DNA from: Paenibacillus sp.
Lineage (GTDB): Bacteria; Bacillota; Bacilli; Paenibacillales; Paenibacillaceae
DNA: 9,231 nt
Assembly: GCA_029256665.1 (NCBI GenBank)
Contig: JAQSXN010000106.1
Span: 1 to 9,231, forward strand
Reading direction: 5' to 3'
Below are positions 6,617-9,231 of this stretch, one piece after another (position 1 is the stretch's first letter; each line of letters starts with the position of its first letter). The translations under genes and the position numbers were made by a program. The notes under the pieces are model-generated. The model was not told the DNA's origin. It worked only from the letters and a program-made list of their open reading frames with translations, and did no database searches.

Positions 6617-8444
6617 GCTCGAAGTTTTCCTTCAGCATCGTCTTGTGTACGATGACCGGCTGATTTCCAAGATTGCGAATGCGATAAGCTCCGACCTTCG
6701 CCGGTACAACCACGATATCCAGATAGCTCTGCTCGTACCGGAACTCGGGATTATCCAGCGACTCGATGACAACACGCTCGCCGCCAACCAGCGACAAGAC
6801 ATGGAATTGACCGGCAGTGTCGTCCAGAATGTCCGTCTCGAACTCCAGATGGCGCAAGCTAAAATAAACAAGCTCATGCTCGCCGAGCACCCGCTCTCGC
6901 CAGCCCTGCCCTTCGCGAATCGTCACCGGCGCCTGCACGAGGTTAGCCTCGACCCAGGCGGCATTGCGCTCTTTGGCCAGCACATTCTCGCCATGATGCG
7001 TATGAATCGGGCGCGGCTGGCCGTCGAGATCGAGGCGCAAATAATCGTACAGCTTGTAGGTGTAGGAGCCGACCGTCAAACTTCCGATCTCCAGCACGAC
7101 CTGATTGCGACCGGAGGCGTGAATCGTGCCGGCGGGAATGATAACCTGACGCCCCGGCACCGATGGTACGGCATGGACATATTGCTCGTAGTCGACGCTG
7201 ACATGCTCCCGCTCCGACCGCTTCGCATCGGTCATGAAGGCATCGGGATCGGCATCGTCGCGGAAGCCGAGATACGTCTTGGCGTCATGTCCGGCGGCGA
7301 CGATGTAGTAGCTTTCGTCCTGCCCGCACAGCTCGTTGTAATGCTCGCGATTATACTTAGTGCCGGAATGCACCTGAATCGACATGCTGCCGTTGCTATG
7401 GAATGTGTCGTCGTAATTGAACCGGATTGGGAAGTAGCCGTGGAAGGCTGCCGCCGCCCGCGCGCCAAGCAACTCCTTCTCCTGATGCTGCAGGAAGGTG
7501 TAGAACGGAAATTCCAGCGTATGACCGCCAATCCTCGCCGCCACGCTGACCTCCATCGGAATAAAATCGAATACCCAGGCAATATTGTTCATCTCATCGG
7601 AGACATCCCGAAGCTTCTTGACGAAATGCCCGCCCCAGACGCCCTCGATATAGACGGGCCTGGCGCGGAACGGCGCCGAAGACAAGGCCGACATCGTCTC
7701 CGCCAGCGTCTCGCGCGGAATCAGCTTGTAGTTGTCCGATTCCGTGCTGTCGATATAGTAGTCGATAGAATCTGACTGAATCAGCTCCTTGCGGGCATGC
7801 AGCGCAATCTCGAAATCGATGTAGTAAGCTCGCCGCATCATCGCTTTGAACGGTCTGGGCCGGCTGTCGCCCAGATTGGTCATCCTGCCGCTCTTGGCCC
7901 GCAAGACGGCTTCCTTAGGCGCAAGGTCGAGATATACGATGCGGTCTGCGAGCTCGCGTAGCTCCGGCGAATAGGCGCAGCCATGCCCGTACAGCAGCGT
8001 GATTCCTTCTCCTTGCCTGTTCTGCCGCAGCTTCTCCAGAAGCTCGCGGTACGCTTCTTCGGCAAAAATATGCTCGTAGCCGCCTTCCAGACGTTTGCCG
8101 AACAGCAGTACGGGATCCTTCTCTTTATCCTCGGGCAAATACGGGGCGAATTGTCTCTCCAACTCCTCGGCCGGACGGTAATACTGGGCCGCATCCAGGA
8201 TCTCGACCATTCTTCGGCCTCCGGCAATCAAACCGGCGCATAACCGGACAAGCGGCTCGAAGTCGGCCGATGGATACCCGTCGATGGCGATCACGCCGCC
8301 CTTCATGCCGGCTGTGACAGAGACCAGATGTTTGGCGATTGCCGAGGTGCCCGTCAGGACGGAGCCAGCCGCCGCAGCGGATACCGCTGGACGATTGATG
8401 GCGGAAGGATCGTTGTAAGGACTAGGATTAAACATAAAGCTCAT
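6603..8444 (-). CDS. Class I mannose-6-phosphate isomerase-like protein fused to a degenerate kinase-like domain
   Basis: This is a 613-residue cytoplasmic protein, well above the usual 300-450 residues of class I isomerases. The C-terminal part (about 260-613) is the isomerase-like cupin portion: VWGGHF (269-274), SIQVHSG with Gln357 and His359, DESYYI with Glu377, PAGTIHASG with His442, and YKLYDYLRLDLDG (463-475). Gln/His/Glu/His match the zinc ligands of type I phosphomannose isomerase, so metal binding and aldose-ketose isomerisation are plausible. The N-terminal part (about 25-250) resembles a uridine-kinase-like P-loop domain: VIAIDG (51-56), a Walker-B-like GITLLYGHG (147-155), DRIVYLDL (167-174) and Arg-rich segments near 185-205. 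Where GxxxxGK[ST] is expected it reads GYPSADFEPL, without the Lys, so ATP hydrolysis there is doubtful. It starts 3 bases after the SGNH gene stop and overlaps the ROK kinase gene by 14 bases, the arrangement of one operon. The true substrate could be a sugar phosphate other than Man-6-P. Confidence 0.88.
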   Translation of the reverse strand: MSFMFNPSPYNDPSAINRPAVSAAAAGSVLTGTSAIAKHLVSVTAGMKGGVIAIDGYPSADFEPLVRLCAGLIAGGRRMVEILDAAQYYRPAEELERQFAPYLPEDKEKDPVLLFGKRLEGGYEHIFAEEAYRELLEKLRQNRQGEGITLLYGHGCAYSPELRELADRIVYLDLAPKEAVLRAKSGRMTNLGDSRPRPFKAMMRRAYYIDFEIALHARKELIQSDSIDYYIDSTESDNYKLIPRETLAETMSALSSAPFRARPVYIEGVWGGHFVKKLRDVSDEMNNIAWVFDFIPMEVSVAARIGGHTLEFPFYTFLQHQEKELLGARAAAAFHGYFPIRFNYDDTFHSNGSMSIQVHSGTKYNREHYNELCGQDESYYIVAAGHDAKTYLGFRDDADPDAFMTDAKRSEREHVSVDYEQYVHAVPSVPGRQVIIPAGTIHASGRNQVVLEIGSLTVGSYTYKLYDYLRLDLDGQPRPIHTHHGENVLAKERNAAWVEANLVQAPVTIREGQGWRERVLGEHELVYFSLRHLEFETDILDDTAGQFHVLSLVGGERVVIESLDNPEFRYEQSYLDIVVVPAKVGAYRIRNLGNQPVIVHKTMLKENFEHALE

Positions 8445-8447
8445 CTT

Positions 8448-9044
8448 TTATTTCATCCTTTCTTGTTTAGGGAAATACTCGGTCCATACGGACTGGATTG
8501 CGTGAACAACCGCCTCCGCGCAAGCTTCCGAACCGGCATCGGTCATATGGATACGATCCTCGCAAATAAACGCTTCAATGTGGGGCGCCACCACGCCGTA
8601 CAAATCGTTGACGGGGACGCCTTCCTTGCGCATTAGCTCCGTTGCGTGCCGATTATACAACTCGATATGTCCGTTATCCTGCTTCGATTCCGGGTCGTGA
8701 GCCCGCAAGGGATGAACGGGCGTTGTTGTGGCATAAACAACAACAGCCCCCGTAGCGCGCAGCACCCGGAGAATCCGAGCCATATCCTCCGCGTATTGAT
8801 CCAGCGGCGTGAAGCAGCCGTCCTCGGGATACAGCATAGCCGTATCCCAAAGTCCATTGTTCCAATGAATGATGTCCGGCGCCGGGCATTGGCCCAGCCA
8901 AAATCTCAGGCTGTTCAGTGTATATTTGGCGAACCTGCCGTTCTCCTCCGGCGCCCATACCAGGTAGTCGGGACCCAGACGCGCCTTGACCTTCTCCTGA
9001 TAGTGCATCCGAATCGAATCGCCGAGCAACATAACCGTTGTCAT
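8448..9044 (-). CDS. Small cytoplasmic SGNH/GDSL hydrolase
   Basis: This is a 198-residue protein with no signal peptide. Block I is LLGDSIR (nucleophile Ser10), block II ENGRFAKY (Gly36), block III HWNNGLWD (60-67), and block V DRIHMT with Asp163 and His166. Block III replaces the canonical GxND by an NxGLxD form that I recognise from carbohydrate-associated SGNH proteins. The likely role is removal of acetyl or other acyl groups from imported oligosaccharides. ATG 9044 is preferred over the in-frame ATG 9065, because GAGGAGG lies 8 bases upstream of 9044 and would itself be translated from 9065. The isomerase gene begins 3 bases after its TAA, so the two are translated from one message. Its motifs differ from those of the secreted SGNH domain at the left end of the window. 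The acyl group and the sugar cannot be read from the sequence. Confidence 0.85.
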   Translation of the reverse strand: MTTVMLLGDSIRMHYQEKVKARLGPDYLVWAPEENGRFAKYTLNSLRFWLGQCPAPDIIHWNNGLWDTAMLYPEDGCFTPLDQYAEDMARILRVLRATGAVVVYATTTPVHPLRAHDPESKQDNGHIELYNRHATELMRKEGVPVNDLYGVVAPHIEAFICEDRIHMTDAGSEACAEAVVHAIQSVWTEYFPKQERMK

Positions 9045-9052
9045 GATAAGGT

Positions 9053-9059
9053 CCTCCTC
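9053..9059 (-). promoter_or_regulatory. Ribosome binding site that decides the SGNH start
   Basis: The minus strand reads GAGGAGG, 8 bases ahead of ATG 9044. It is the best Shine-Dalgarno match in the window and places the start seven codons inside the longest possible frame. Confidence 0.75.
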
Positions 9060-9108
9060 AAGCATGGGAATCGAAAGCCGGACTTGCCAGCCGTCCGCTC
9101 CCCTTGTT

Positions 9109-9231
9109 CTATAGCCCGGCTGCCGTCGCCTTCAGCCGGAACGATAACGCCAGCCGTCCCGCCGTGCCTTCGCGCAGAATGCGGATGCGGCGGATAACGC
9201 CCAGATCGGGATGCTGCAATTCCTCGATCTC
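9109..9231 (-). CDS. C-terminal fragment of an unidentified protein (5'-partial)
   Basis: The minus-strand frame is open from the right edge to a TAG at 9111-9109, giving 40 residues beginning EIEELQHPDLGVIRRI and ending LKATAAGL. Alternating hydrophobic and basic residues (VIRRIRILREG, then RLALSFRL) suggest beta-strands, as in the last sandwich domain of many carbohydrate-active enzymes. No motif identifies a family. It is 64 bases upstream of the small SGNH gene, on the same strand, and is probably another member of the same cluster. The call rests on an open frame ending before a strong ribosome binding site, so coding status is likely but function is unknown. Confidence 0.6.
   Translation of the reverse strand, partial: EIEELQHPDLGVIRRIRILREGTAGRLALSFRLKATAAGL

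Noticed and set aside
6474..7775. Plus-strand open frame of 433 codons opposite the isomerase and kinase genes
   Set aside because: It is antisense to two genes with conserved motifs, has no good ribosome binding site that I can see and no recognisable domain.
9045..9065. Longer N-terminus of the small SGNH protein starting at ATG 9065
   Set aside because: These codons include the GAGGAGG ribosome binding site itself, and the GDS block I sits next to the start at 9044, as expected for the family.
9076..9099. Imperfect hairpin in the gap between the right-edge fragment and the SGNH gene
   Set aside because: Only CGGAC/GTCCG pairs cleanly around a 9-base loop, and no T-run follows on the minus strand, so it is not a convincing terminator.

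Overview
The window is a one-directional carbohydrate-utilisation cluster. Every supported gene lies on the minus strand, so transcription runs from the right edge to the left. Composition is moderately GC-rich, Shine-Dalgarno sites of the AAGGAG/GAGGAGG type precede several genes, and a secreted modular enzyme carries a Cu-amine-oxidase-like stalk domain. Together these suggest a Paenibacillaceae Firmicute (Paenibacillus or Cohnella type). That assignment is inferred from style and gene content, not from a marker gene.

Reading in transcription order: (1) 9231-9109, the last 40 codons of an unidentified protein. (2) 9044-8448, a small cytoplasmic SGNH/GDSL hydrolase, probably a deacylase. (3) 8444-6603, a 613-residue protein with a class I phosphomannose-isomerase-like C-terminal part and an N-terminal domain resembling a P-loop nucleoside kinase that has lost its Walker A lysine. 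(4) 6616-5651, a ROK-family sugar kinase lacking the usual Cys-rich zinc loop, starting inside the end of the isomerase gene. (5) A 155-base gap (5496-5650) holding a perfect 7-bp-arm dyad and a weaker one. (6) 5495-2541, a 984-residue intracellular clan GH-A-like glycoside hydrolase with an N-terminal GATase-like domain. (7) 2524-1, a secreted modular protein, open at the window edge: signal peptide, SGNH esterase, two beta-sandwich modules, stalk domain, and the start of a right-handed beta-helix.

The inferred division of labour is as follows. The secreted esterase/beta-helix protein trims an acylated polysaccharide outside the cell. Imported oligosaccharides are deacylated by the small SGNH enzyme and cut by the large glycoside hydrolase. 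The released monosaccharide is phosphorylated by the ROK kinase and isomerised by the PMI-like protein. A mannose route (mannose to Man-6-P to Fru-6-P) fits the kinase/isomerase pair, but a beta-helix plus an acetylesterase is also common in pectin-type systems, so the substrate is open. No transporter or regulator gene is visible. I saw no tRNA, rRNA, CRISPR array, insertion sequence or convincing intrinsic terminator. Five of the genes, or all six, may be one transcript; the only gap large enough for an internal promoter or operator is 5496-5650.
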